16,887 nt of DNA from Cohaesibacteraceae bacterium. Its GTDB lineage: Bacteria > Pseudomonadota > Alphaproteobacteria > Rhizobiales > Cohaesibacteraceae. A program made the translations under genes and the position numbers. How positions within the stretch are numbered: position 1 is the stretch's first letter; each line of letters begins with the position of its first letter. The notes under the pieces were generated by a model. The model ran no database searches, was not told the origin of the DNA, and saw only the letters and a list, made by a program, of their open reading frames with translations. Location: positions 3,192-20,078 of the forward strand of contig JAESRR010000178.1 of NCBI GenBank assembly GCA_016764535.1. The letters run 5' to 3'. This document shows positions 1-7,605 of the stretch, in pieces.

Positions 1-361
1 CCGGTTTATGAGTGTCCAGACACAGGATCAAACCTTCGACGTTTGAGATCGAATACTGAATAAAATTGTCCATGCATGAATCCGGCAAAGGCAGATGTGC
101 ACGGAACAAGGCGCGATCATCATGATTGCCCACCATCGCATAAATCGGGAGTTTTGATGTATCCAGAACTCCGGCCAGCGATGTGTAATCGAGCTCGTCG
201 CCATCATTGACCATATCCCCCGAGATGATGCAAAATTCGCAGTCACCGTGGTGCTGATTGATGTGATCAATTGCCAGCCGCAGACGAACGCGCGGATCAT
301 GTCCCGTAACATCCCCCTCATGGCAATAGTGGGGGTCAGTCATCCAGATCAATTTTACCAT
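1..361 (-). CDS. Calcineurin-like metallophosphoesterase (class III cyclic nucleotide phosphodiesterase-like), 3' end outside window
   Basis: I translated this frame by hand from the ATG at 361-359; the first 120 residues are visible and the gene runs off the left edge. The metal-binding motifs of the calcineurin-like phosphoesterase fold appear in the right order: TDPHY (D9, H11), SGDMVND (D49, N52) and GNHDD (N79, H80, D81). The later LDTHKP stretch fits the CpdA/GpdQ-like branch, which hydrolyses cyclic nucleotides or phosphodiesters with a two-metal centre. Full members are about 260-280 residues, so the C-terminal histidine motifs should lie beyond base 1. There is no signal peptide, so it is probably cytoplasmic. 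The start codon directly follows the TAA of the exporter gene upstream (TAAATG), which suggests translational coupling. The substrate cannot be told from sequence. Confidence 0.82.
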   Translation of the reverse strand, partial: MVKLIWMTDPHYCHEGDVTGHDPRVRLRLAIDHINQHHGDCEFCIISGDMVNDGDELDYTSLAGVLDTSKLPIYAMVGNHDDRALFRAHLPLPDSCMDNFIQYSISNVEGLILCLDTHKP

Positions 362-988
362 TTACCGCTCCAGAAATGCGATGCGAACACCAAGAAAAAT
401 TAATAACCCACCGAACAATCTGTTGACTGTTACCTGGCCTTTTTCAAGCGCATTACGCACAAACCGGCGATCCAGCGTCGTGACAAAAATCAGCCAGAAC
501 AACCCGCTGACGCCGACCGAAATCGCGCTTAAAATCACGGTGGCAAATGTTGAAGTTTCCGGCGTAATCACCATGGTAAAAACGCCCAGATAAAACAGCG
601 TGCCCTTGGGGTTCAGCACATTGCTGACAAAGCCCTGCAGGAACCAGGTCCGCGTCTGCTTTAAAGTCCCGGCATCATCCGCATTTACTTCAAGGCTCAT
701 GGTTTTGTTGCTATTTCGCAAGCTTATAAACCCGAGATAAAGCAAATACAGCACCCCGGCATATTTGAGAATATTAAACGCCACAATACTCTGCGAGATC
801 AACAGCCCGATGCCCACAGCGCAATATGTGATATGCACCATATTGCCCAGCAATATCCCCGCAGATGTTTTGAACCCGCCAGCGCGCCCGCCTGTCAACG
901 TATTGCGGATCACAATCACCAGATCAGGTCCGGGGCTAAACATCACCAGCGTGGTGATGCCGATAATAACAAGGATCTGGTCGAGCAT
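362..988 (-). CDS. LysE/RhtB-family amino-acid exporter
   Basis: A 208-residue inner-membrane protein of normal LysE/RhtB length. The N-terminal helix carries the family signature SPGPD at residues 18-22, and NPKG lies at 126-129. About six hydrophobic segments are visible (roughly 2-22, 42-63, 70-90, 115-140, 150-170, 188-205). The family exports small amino acids such as homoserine, threonine or lysine using the proton gradient; the substrate here is not determinable. SPGPD rather than SPGPA sets it apart from its two upstream neighbours, so it is a more distant paralog. The start ATG at 988-986 follows a Shine-Dalgarno AGGA that overlaps the TAG stop of the upstream exporter. Its own TAA abuts the ATG of the phosphoesterase. 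Confidence 0.88.
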   Translation of the reverse strand: MLDQILVIIGITTLVMFSPGPDLVIVIRNTLTGGRAGGFKTSAGILLGNMVHITYCAVGIGLLISQSIVAFNILKYAGVLYLLYLGFISLRNSNKTMSLEVNADDAGTLKQTRTWFLQGFVSNVLNPKGTLFYLGVFTMVITPETSTFATVILSAISVGVSGLFWLIFVTTLDRRFVRNALEKGQVTVNRLFGGLLIFLGVRIAFLER

Positions 989-997
989 TGTGAAGTC

Positions 998-1633
998 CTA
1001 TTCTACCGAAATGAGTGATGTTGTGAGAATTTTGGCACCGGCTGCGCCAAAGGCCAGCGCAAAAGCACCTTCAAACCAGCGCCGCAATCTAATGTAGCTG
1101 GCTGTTATCCGGGCGCTTGAAAACAATATGGCGTAACCCTGAAATGCGGTGAACCCCAGACCAACAACAATGCACATGACAATTGCGACCGATTGCACAG
1201 GCGCAGTTGCAGGCACACCGATGGATACCAGCGAACCAAAAAACAGGATCGCCTTGGGGTTGGTGAGATGCACCGCAAGTCCCTTGAAATATGCCGCTTT
1301 GAGCGATTGCGGATTAAAGCCTATTGGCTTGGCGCTGGATGGCTTGATCGCCGAGCGCAGGGATTTATAGGCAAGGAACATCAGATAACAGGCACCCAGA
1401 TAACGGACGATCTCGAACATCCAGGCGTTTGTTTGCATCAATGCGGCAAGACCGAACATCGCCGACAAGGCCCAGATAATTGACGCGGTTGATATCCCCA
1501 CCGCCAGCACCATGCCATATTTGCGTCCGGCGTTCATCGATGTTCCGGCAATCGCAAGGGTCGCGGGACCAGGGCTTAGCGCCCCGATCATCGAAGCGCC
1601 AATAATCAGCGGTAAGTTGATCCCTTCAAGCAT
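998..1633 (-). CDS. LysE-family translocator, second of a tandem duplicate pair
   Basis: A 211-residue membrane protein with the LysE hallmarks SPGPAT (20-25) and LTNPKAILFF (123-132). It aligns without gaps, end to end, with the next gene upstream: about 130 of 211 positions are identical by hand count, including the C-terminal LRRWFEG and AGAKILTTS segments. This indicates a tandem duplication. Predicted function is proton-driven export of an amino acid or similar metabolite. I chose the ATG at 1633-1631, which has AGGA seven bases upstream; a TTG two codons earlier is also possible. The AGGA overlaps the TAG stop of the preceding gene, as it does at the next junction, so translation is probably coupled through the operon. 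Confidence 0.88.
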   Translation of the reverse strand: MLEGINLPLIIGASMIGALSPGPATLAIAGTSMNAGRKYGMVLAVGISTASIIWALSAMFGLAALMQTNAWMFEIVRYLGACYLMFLAYKSLRSAIKPSSAKPIGFNPQSLKAAYFKGLAVHLTNPKAILFFGSLVSIGVPATAPVQSVAIVMCIVVGLGFTAFQGYAILFSSARITASYIRLRRWFEGAFALAFGAAGAKILTTSLISVE

Positions 1634-1642
1634 GGTCAAATC

Positions 1643-2278
1643 CTATTCAGCAGTGACGATAGAGGTGGTGAGAATTTTGGCACCGGCAATACCAAACCCC
1701 AGCGCAAAAACACCCTCAAACCAGCGGCGCAGTTTGACATAACCCGCTGTCACCCTGGCGCTTGAGAACATCAGCGCATAACCGTGAAAAACAATGACGC
1801 TGAGCGTGAACACAGATCCAATCACCAGCAATAATGTCTGCGGCGATGCACCGGAAGGTATGCCCAGCGAATAGAGCGATCCGAAAAACAGGATGGCTTT
1901 TGGGTTAGTGAGATGGATCGCCAGCCCCTTGCCGTAAGCCGCGCGCATCGATGCGGTTTTCATGCCGCCGCTTTCCACGTCGCCGGATTTAAACGCTGAA
2001 CGCAGAGACTTGTACGCCAGATAGAGCAGGTAGGCCGCACCAAAATAGCGCACAATTTCAAACAACCAGGCGTTGGCCATCATCACGGCAGCAAGACCAA
2101 AGGCAGCAGATACAGACCAGATCAAGGACCCGGTTGCAATCCCGGCAGCAAGCGCCAGACCGTATTTACGACCCGATTTCATTGAGGTTCCGGCAAGCGC
2201 CATCGTTGCCGGACCAGGGCTCGCCGACGCCACAAACGCAGCCACAAGAATAAGGGGGAGATTGATATCATTGAGCAT
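1643..2278 (-). CDS. LysE-family translocator, first of a tandem duplicate pair
   Basis: A 211-residue inner-membrane exporter of the LysE family, with SPGPAT at 20-25 and LTNPKAILFF at 123-132, closely matching its downstream duplicate. The open frame extends 41 codons further upstream. That extension is hydrophilic, cysteine-rich and unlike the family, whereas MLNDINLPLI aligns exactly with the start of the paralog, so the ATG at 2278-2276 is preferred; AGGTG lies a few bases upstream. It is the first gene of the exporter and phosphoesterase operon, so the promoter should lie between it and the repeat-filled gap ending near 2487. The substrate is unknown. Confidence 0.87.
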   Translation of the reverse strand: MLNDINLPLILVAAFVASASPGPATMALAGTSMKSGRKYGLALAAGIATGSLIWSVSAAFGLAAVMMANAWLFEIVRYFGAAYLLYLAYKSLRSAFKSGDVESGGMKTASMRAAYGKGLAIHLTNPKAILFFGSLYSLGIPSGASPQTLLLVIGSVFTLSVIVFHGYALMFSSARVTAGYVKLRRWFEGVFALGFGIAGAKILTTSIVTAE

Positions 2279-2808
2279 GGATACACCTGGCGGGGAAGCA
2301 GAAAAGCAGACCTTCACCATAACCGTCGGATAGAAAAAGGAAAGACCTTTTGTTGCATCCACGTCAAGCTGATGACAACCCGCGCACTGACTACGACACA
2401 CGGCTTTCGAGCTACTTACAGTCCAAACGGATCCTCGTCCAGCGCTCGGGTGAACAACGGCAATAGATGATCTCTTTGACTCCGCATGATGGATTCTGAA
2501 ATAAATTCAGAATGACAGGGAACGCGCCGATAATTCCGAAAAAACGCAACTTCTTCAGTGATTTGACACCAACACAAACACACCCTCTGTGTCATGCTGA
2601 CGAAGGTCAGTATCCATAGTAACGCCCGGGCGCAAGGCGCGGAGGGATCGTCAGCAAAAACACCATAACCACCTCCATACTCCACGCCAGATCACCATCC
2701 CCTGCGACATTACAGCCCGGTTTATGGTCGCGCGATCAAGTGCCATAATTCACCCCGATTTGAATTGCATCCTCGCCGCGATATTTCAGACAGGACCACA
2801 GCAAAAAC
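2279..2808. other. Intergenic gap between divergent genes, mostly repeat
   Basis: No gene is supported here. The gap separates the minus-strand exporter operon from the plus-strand multicopper oxidase, so it must hold both promoters, though I cannot identify convincing -35/-10 pairs. It contains one intact 133-bp palindromic repeat. The short reading frames across it are translations of that repeat and recur at other copies. Confidence 0.6.
2487..2619. repeat. REPIN/MITE-like inverted-pair repeat, copy 1
   Basis: The left half has stem ATTCTGAA/TTCAGAAT with loop ATAAA. The right half has stem ATGCTGAC/GTCAGTAT with loop GAAG and ends ATCCATAG. This right half is a covarying variant of the commoner ATGCTGAT/ATCAGCAT form. 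Length is 133 bp. Confidence 0.85.
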
Positions 2809-4218
2809 ATGACCAGACTCACCCGCCGCAGCTTCGTTTCAACTCTTGTCGGCACTGCGGGTCTTGCAGCGGTTGATCCTGTTCTGGTGCTCGCAAAAAC
2901 CGCTGACGGTTTTTTTGATCTAACGGCAAAACAAAGCGCCATCCATCTGGTTGGCAAGGATGGACCATCCTCAACTCTTTGGGCCTATAACAATACCTCC
3001 CCCGGGCCACAAATTCGTGTCCGGCAGGGCGAGCGAGTCCGGGTCCGGTTCCACAACAATTTGACTGAAGCGACCTCAATCCACTGGCATGGCATCCGGA
3101 TAGATAACGCCATGGACGGAGTATCGGGTTTGACCCAGGAGCCGGTTCAGCCGGGGGACAGTTTTGATTATGATTTCGTCGTTCCCGACGCCGGGACATA
3201 CTGGTACCACGCGCACAACAAAAGCTGGAACCAGGTTGCGCGCGGATTATACGGGTCCCTTATCGTTGAAGAACCAGCTGAAGTCTTTGACAGGGACCAC
3301 GATCTGACCCTGGTGCTGGACGACTGGCGTTTGCAGCAGGATGGCACGTTCGATACAGCATCCCTTGGCTCAATGATGGACTGGAGCCATGGTGGCAGGG
3401 TTGGCAACTGGCCGACCACCAACGGCGAACGGCTGCCAAATTTTGTACTCCGGACTGGCGAAGCCTATCGTCTGCGCCTGATCAATGCGGCCAATGCACG
3501 AATATTTGAAATTGATCCCAATCGCTTTAATGCACGCATTCTTGCGTGGGACGGACAGGCCGTTCCCCTCCCACACAAGCTGCCTTATCAACCGCTGCTT
3601 CTCGGGCCAGCGCAACGGGTCGATCTGCTGGTTATTCCCAAAAAGCCAGGTGAGTTTGCACTCGAGGAAATTTCAGGCCCCAAACCATGGCCTACTGCTG
3701 TGTTCCGGGTGATCGCGGGCAATTCCGGTACGGCACAAGAAACACCAATTCTACCGGTGAATAGTCTGCCCGACCCTGATCTTGATAAATCCATCACTGT
3801 CCCTTTGAAGATGACTGGTGGCGCAATGCGACGGATGGGTCCGACAACATATAAGGGCCAGCCGCTTGATGGAGAAAACTATCAACGCACCCGTCAGTTC
3901 TGGGCCTTTAACGGGGTCGCCAATCTGGGTGAAGACCCGTTGTTCCGGGCGCAAATCGGCCAGACAATGCAGGTCGAAATCAGTAACGCTACCGCTTTCC
4001 CCCACGCCATGCATGTGCACGGACATCATTTCCGGGTTGTGGCGCGCGATGGCAATAAAATTAATGATGGATCACCCTGGCGCGACACGGTGATGGTTGG
4101 TGCGGAGCAAAGTGTCACCATTGCCTTTGTCGCGGATAATCCGGGCAAATGGTTACTGCATTGTCATATGCTGGAACATGCAGCAGCAGGCATGAACACC
4201 TGGTTTGAAGTCGCCTGA
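2809..4218 (+). CDS. Tat-exported multicopper oxidase (laccase / CueO-CumA-like)
   Basis: A 469-residue three-cupredoxin-domain oxidase. The N-terminus TRRSF at 5-9 followed by a hydrophobic stretch is a twin-arginine export signal, so it should fold with copper in the cytoplasm and act in the periplasm. All four copper-binding motifs are intact: HWHG (H92, H94), HAH (H134, H136), PHAMHVHGH (H399, H402, H404) and HCHMLEH (H451, C452, H453, H457) with a likely axial methionine at M462. Such enzymes couple one-electron oxidation of Cu(I), Fe(II), Mn(II) or phenols to reduction of oxygen to water. There is no obvious methionine-rich CueO insert, so copper tolerance is not assured. The Shine-Dalgarno AGGA is about 13 bases from the ATG, which is weak. 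It appears monocistronic, with no copper chaperone or regulator nearby. Confidence 0.93.
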   Translation: MTRLTRRSFVSTLVGTAGLAAVDPVLVLAKTADGFFDLTAKQSAIHLVGKDGPSSTLWAYNNTSPGPQIRVRQGERVRVRFHNNLTEATSIHWHGIRIDNAMDGVSGLTQEPVQPGDSFDYDFVVPDAGTYWYHAHNKSWNQVARGLYGSLIVEEPAEVFDRDHDLTLVLDDWRLQQDGTFDTASLGSMMDWSHGGRVGNWPTTNGERLPNFVLRTGEAYRLRLINAANARIFEIDPNRFNARILAWDGQAVPLPHKLPYQPLLLGPAQRVDLLVIPKKPGEFALEEISGPKPWPTAVFRVIAGNSGTAQETPILPVNSLPDPDLDKSITVPLKMTGGAMRRMGPTTYKGQPLDGENYQRTRQFWAFNGVANLGEDPLFRAQIGQTMQVEISNATAFPHAMHVHGHHFRVVARDGNKINDGSPWRDTVMVGAEQSVTIAFVADNPGKWLLHCHMLEHAAAGMNTWFEVA

Positions 4219-4251
4219 ATACCATCCGCCAGACCGGGTTTTAAGGCACAG

Positions 4252-4384
4252 TGATGGATCCTGAACAAATTTCAGAATGACGTGGAGGGTGATGCCAAAG
4301 CCTGATAAACACAACAATATCAGTTGTTTAATACCAAATTTACCCCAACCGCTCCGTCACCCTGATGTAGATCAGGGTCCATAG
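4252..4384. repeat. REPIN/MITE-like repeat, copy 2
   Basis: 133 bp, starting 34 bp after the oxidase stop codon. The left stem ATCCTGAA/TTCAGAAT is a mixed form with one mismatch. The right stem is ACCCTGAT/ATCAGGGT with loop GTAG, a fully paired variant of the ATGCTGAT stem. No separate terminator is visible for the oxidase, so this may end its transcript. Confidence 0.83.
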
Positions 4385-4390
4385 CCCGGC

Positions 4391-4487
4391 CTTACGGCAA
4401 AGCACGACACTGGCCGCGACACACCGCGAACAACCTGGCTCCATAGCAGAATATTCAACACCCTTTGACATGGTAGTAATCTCCGCA
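4391..4487. repeat. Conserved spacer block, type A
   Basis: This 97-bp block between two palindromic elements recurs nearly unchanged at 4885-4980. A shortened form starting GCACACCGCGAACAACCTGG recurs in every unit of the right-end tandem array. It contains GCAGAATATTCAA and ends TCTCCGCA immediately before the next element. Its conservation shows that spacer and element were amplified together. Confidence 0.75.
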
Positions 4488-4619
4488 CTATGGATTCCAG
4501 CCTCCGCTGGAATGACGACTTGGGAGTTATCAACACTGCATAAACACAACAACTTCAGCTGTTTAACTCCAACACCACATCACCCGCTCCGTCACCCTGA
4601 TGTCGATCAGCATCCATAG
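4488..4619. repeat. REPIN/MITE-like repeat, copy 3
   Basis: 132 bp. The left stem is ATTCCAGC/GCTGGAAT with a four-base loop CTCC, one base shorter than the ATAAA and CAAAT loops, which accounts for the missing base. The right half is a hybrid: the ACCCTGAT arm faces ATCAGCAT with loop GTCG, so it is imperfectly paired. Confidence 0.83.
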
Positions 4620-4745
4620 TCCGGCATCAATGCAAGGCATAGCGGCGATTGGTTCTTCGTTTCCGTGGCAGGCAAACACAATAAACAGGAATATTGCTGA
4701 AAGGCAGAGTTCTCAGCTTCTTCTGCAATCGCTGTGATCCCCGCA
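4620..4745. repeat. Conserved spacer block, type B
   Basis: It begins CCGGCATCAATGCAAGGC and ends with GCTGAAAGGCAGAGTTCTC followed by CTTCTTCTGCAATCG. Related copies lie between elements at 7292-7418 and, in part, at 7101-7158. This is a second spacer lineage, distinct from type A. Confidence 0.65.
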
Positions 4746-4878
4746 TGATGGATCCTGAACAAATTTCAGGATGACGATTTGGGTGTTACCAGCGCTGGAT
4801 AAACACAACAACTTCAGTTGTTTAATACCAAACTTACCCCAATCGCTCCGTCACCCTGATGCAGATCAGGGTCCATAG
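4746..4878. repeat. REPIN/MITE-like repeat, copy 4
   Basis: 133 bp, with fully paired left stem ATCCTGAA/TTCAGGAT (loop CAAAT) and right stem ACCCTGAT/ATCAGGGT (loop GCAG). It is the partner of copy 2 in a direct duplication offset by about 494 bp. Confidence 0.85.
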
Positions 4879-4884
4879 CCCGGC

Positions 4885-4980
4885 CTTACGGCAAAGTGCG
4901 ACACTGGCCGCGACACACCGCGAACAACCTGGCCCACGGCAGAATATTCAACACCCTTTGTCATGGTAGTAGTCTCCGCA
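4885..4980. repeat. Conserved spacer block, type A (second copy)
   Basis: Nearly identical to the block starting at 4391, from CTTACGGCAAAG to TCTCCGCA, with a few substitutions and small length differences. Confidence 0.72.
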
Positions 4981-5200
4981 CTATGGATTCCAGCCTTCGC
5001 TGGGTGAGAGCCGGTTGCGTAGCGATCAATTGTAATACAATGGAAGGATCGAACGGGCGCGAGAGAAAGGCGAAGCCCTCGAGTGCCCCGGACAGACACG
5101 AAGGATTTGTCCAGTGTCGGAATACCACCGCTCACCACCTTGTTTTGTTCAAGTTGTACCCACACCCACTGTGTCATGCTGATGTCGATCAGCATCCATA
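4981..5200. repeat. Interrupted REPIN/MITE-like repeat, copy 5
   Basis: The left end CTATGGATTCCAGCC..CGCTGG is normal up to about 5003. The second arm of the stem then breaks off, and about 160 bp of unrelated sequence follow before a normal right half (ATGCTGAT-GTCG-ATCAGCAT) ending CCATAA instead of CCATAG. The span is 220 bp instead of 133. The interior carries the inverted repeat ATTGTA-A-TACAAT at 5029-5041. It is either an insertion into an element or two half-elements left after recombination. Confidence 0.6.
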
Positions 5201-5675
5201 ACTGTGCCTGGCGACATACTGCAATTCTGCTTTGGTCAGTCAGCAATTCATAAGACAAACAACAGACAACAAGTCGCACGAGAAACGCGCACCAACAATT
5301 ATCCCCAGGGCTGCAGCTTCCCCGTATTGCCCGCGCCACAGCCACGCATAACACGCTTTGCTTTTTGCCAGTACACGGCCCAATGCTCAATTCGTTGATG
5401 AAACAACGACATGTAGTTGGTGTTTGCATAAACACATTCAAGTCTGGTTACGAATATCCGGGTTTGTGGTTACGTACATCTTTTTCTCAACCAGTGAGTG
5501 AAACACACTCAACCTTAAATAGCTTGGGAAATGGAGATGTTCGTGCCAACATCCAGGTCCAACGAAATTTCGCCTGGGTTGTATAGGTTGTGTTGAGTCA
5601 TCAGTTTGAGAGGCGGTCGATGGTGAATATTTCGCATCGTGAATTCGAAATTTTGTGATGTGAAAGCTACAACAC

Positions 5676-5699
5676 CCGCCAGTTACAGATAGTTGGCGG
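5676..5699 (+). promoter_or_regulatory. Hairpin in the likely 5' leader of the secreted two-domain gene
   Basis: CCGCCA and TGGCGG form a perfect 6-bp stem around a 12-base loop, ending 11 bases before the AGGGGAG ribosome-binding site and 24 bases before the ATG. It could affect mRNA stability or translation. It has no T-run, so it is not a terminator. Function is inferred only from position. Confidence 0.35.
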
Positions 5700-5723
5700 A
5701 TTGCAATTCCAGGGGAGAATACA

Positions 5724-6848
5724 ATGACCAAATTTTATCAGGGATGCAGATTAGCCGCGCCTGTTTTCGGCATGTTTGCATTGATTGCAGCCAGCCCGGA
5801 AAACGCCCGGGCGGCAGGGACGGCCTGTGAGATACCCGCAGAGCCCAACGTCAACTGGACGTTTGATACCATTCACGGCACTTGCACTGCAAACATCGGA
5901 GGCGCAGGCGCGCAGACCATCACAACAGACGGGTTCACAATTGGTATCCGCCCCCGTCATATCCAGTTGGTCACGGCCCGGCGCATTCTCAATGGAGGTA
6001 CGGGGCCGCTCGTTCAGGGACCGTTTCTTGTTGCCAATACGTATACTGAACAGGGGATTACCGCCGTTTCCATAAGCCCGCTAACAATGGGTGGTGATCG
6101 TGCAACCTACGAGGTCATCCAGGCTCCGGCAGGCAGGGGCAGCATGGGTATGCGGGTTGGCAAGCCAAAAGATCCAGCGACTGGAGGGTTGTTGCCATTT
6201 GAACCTGGCGATACAGTCGAGCAAACCTACACCCTTGAAATTGAAAGAACCCGAACAATTGACCCGGAATTAACCGACACCTATGTCATTAAGGTAACTG
6301 CAGGCTTTGGTGGTGATGGCACTTCTCTTGTCCCAAAATCCATCACCATCTCCGGCGGTGCCTTTAATCCACCGCAGGCGACAGTCTGCCCGGGCACGCC
6401 CAAACAATTCACCAAAGCACAATATTGGGCATTTGACACTGACAAAGGTACCTGCCGTAAAGGTCAAAAACTCCCGGCGAACGGGTTCTCGATAAAAGCG
6501 GCACGTGCCAAACTCGGCTTCTTTGGTATGGCTGACGATAGTGTAGCAGATAACACCGGTGTTTTCAGTGATCTGTTCTTTTATGAAGGAAATCAGGTCA
6601 CCTCTGTTTCAATAAAATCCAACAGCAGCAGTCGGGTGAAGGAATCCCTGAATGTCGGCCGTGGAAACTATGGCCTTGTTTTTAAGAACAAGGGCAAGAG
6701 GGCCGTTGGTCGTTTCACTCTGGAAGTGAGGCAGGCCGGAAGGCCCTATACCATCAACATTAACGGGAAATTTGCAGGTGACAAAACAAAGTTTCCAAAA
6801 TTTTTCATCAAATCTGTGTCCATTCTTGGAGGTGCCTTTGACAAATAA
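5724..6848 (+). CDS. Secreted protein of unknown function with two tandem copies of one domain
   Basis: I do not recognise the family. The 374-residue product starts with a Sec-type signal (hydrophobic 9-24, likely cleavage after ARA near residue 30), so it is exported. The mature part is two copies of one domain of about 150-190 residues. Matching landmarks are C..WTFDTIHGTC and C..WAFDTDKGTC near the start of each copy, DGFTI and NGFSI, TAVSI and TSVSI, YTLEIER and FTLEVRQ, and SITISGGAFN and SVSILGGAFD at the ends. Each copy has a cysteine pair about 20-25 residues apart near its start, plausibly a disulfide. The pattern looks beta-rich. The second copy is more basic (many lysines). AGGGGAG seven bases upstream of the ATG supports the start. 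It stands alone between repeat clusters, so context gives no function. Confidence 0.85.
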   Translation: MTKFYQGCRLAAPVFGMFALIAASPENARAAGTACEIPAEPNVNWTFDTIHGTCTANIGGAGAQTITTDGFTIGIRPRHIQLVTARRILNGGTGPLVQGPFLVANTYTEQGITAVSISPLTMGGDRATYEVIQAPAGRGSMGMRVGKPKDPATGGLLPFEPGDTVEQTYTLEIERTRTIDPELTDTYVIKVTAGFGGDGTSLVPKSITISGGAFNPPQATVCPGTPKQFTKAQYWAFDTDKGTCRKGQKLPANGFSIKAARAKLGFFGMADDSVADNTGVFSDLFFYEGNQVTSVSIKSNSSSRVKESLNVGRGNYGLVFKNKGKRAVGRFTLEVRQAGRPYTININGKFAGDKTKFPKFFIKSVSILGGAFDK

Positions 6849-6967
6849 GGGCAGCGATCATGAAAAATGAATGAAAACACATACCTCCTCCGCGGCTCCG
6901 GATAGATAGTGCTGCGGAGGGAGTGCGTATCCCAGGAACATCCGCCTAACCATGTTTTAACTCACAG

Positions 6968-7100
6968 CGATGGATCCTGAACAAATTTCAGGATGACGAT
7001 TTGGGTTTTGTTTGCATTGGAAAAACACAAATGCGTTGGTGAATTACGCCAGATTTTCCCCCACCCGCCGTGTCATGCTGACGAAGGTCAGTATCCATAG
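6968..7100. repeat. REPIN/MITE-like repeat, copy 6
   Basis: 133 bp. Left stem ATCCTGAA/TTCAGGAT; right stem ATGCTGAC/GTCAGTAT with loop GAAG. The core between the halves (TTTGCATTGG..GCGTTGGTGAATTACG) is shared with copy 8 but not with most others, so these two are a sub-lineage. Confidence 0.85.
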
Positions 7101-7158
7101 TGCGGCATGGCTGAAAGGCAGAGTTCTCAGCTTCTTCTGCAATCGTGGTGATCCCGCA

Positions 7159-7291
7159 TGATGGATCCTGAAATAAATTCAGGATGACGTGGAGTGTGGG
7201 TTTATTACTGAAGAAACATAACTGCTTCAGTGATTTAACTCCAACATAACCACACCCACCTTGTCATGCTGATGTAGATCAGCATCCATAG
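7159..7291. repeat. REPIN/MITE-like repeat, copy 7
   Basis: 133 bp. The left stem ATCCTGAA/TTCAGGAT carries the ATAAA loop usually seen with the ATTCTGAA stem. The right stem is ATGCTGAT/ATCAGCAT with loop GTAG, followed by GTGCGG, which mirrors the CCGCAC found before several left ends. Confidence 0.85.
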
Positions 7292-7418
7292 TGCGGCATC
7301 AATGCAAGGCACAGCGGCGATAGGCTCTCCCAGGTCGAGCCGGGTGAAATACAGCAACAAGGAAAACTGCTGAAAGGCAGATCCCTCAACTTCTTCTGCA
7401 ATCGTTGTAATCCCGGCA

Positions 7419-7550
7419 TGATGGATTCCAGCCTTCGCTGGAATGACATGGTGGGCTTTGTTCGCATTGGAAAAACACATATGCGTTGGTGAATTACGCC
7501 AGATTTTCCCACACCCACCTTGTCATGCTGATGTAGATCAGCATCCATAG
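7419..7550. repeat. REPIN/MITE-like repeat, copy 8
   Basis: 132 bp. The left stem ATTCCAGC/GCTGGAAT has the short loop CTTC; the right stem is ATGCTGAT/ATCAGCAT with loop GTAG. It shares its core with copy 6. It ends 55 bp from the stop codon of the CDF transporter and may lie in its 3' untranslated region. Confidence 0.85.
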
Positions 7551-7605
7551 CCCGGCATCAATGCAAGGTCGGAGCATGTTGAGTACGTCGTTTCACGATC
7601 GCCGC

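Larger units (their letters stand above)
4219..5723. other. 1.5-kb intergenic region: repeat cluster then sequence without recognisable content
   Basis: The first about 980 bases are packed with four or five 133-bp repeat copies and their conserved spacers, including a direct duplication offset by about 494 bp. From about 5201 to 5660 I see no gene, repeat or RNA I can name; small open frames there have no start context or protein-like features. A self-complementary decamer CGAAATTTCG lies at 5563-5572. The promoter of the downstream secreted-protein gene must lie in the last few hundred bases. Confidence 0.6.
6849..7605. other. Intergenic region between convergent genes, filled by repeats
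   Basis: This gap holds three intact palindromic elements separated by type B spacers. No gene is supported; the small reading frames here translate the palindromes. A 7-bp stem CCTCCGC/GCGGAGG with a 20-base loop at 6887-6920, just after the secreted-protein gene, lacks a T-run and is at best a weak transcript end. Confidence 0.6.

Noticed and set aside
2279..2401. 41-codon N-terminal extension of the first LysE gene
   Set aside because: It is hydrophilic and unlike the family; the paralog aligns exactly from the ATG at 2278.
2416..2685. Small reading frames in repeat regions whose peptides contain VIPAKAGIH, VIPAEAGIH or CHSEFISESI (also at 4340, 7235 and elsewhere)
   Set aside because: These are translations of the palindromic elements and recur wherever the repeat occurs; they lack start context and codon bias.
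6887..6920. Terminator after the secreted two-domain gene
   Set aside because: The 7-bp stem has a 20-base loop and no T-run, so it is too weak to call as a terminator.
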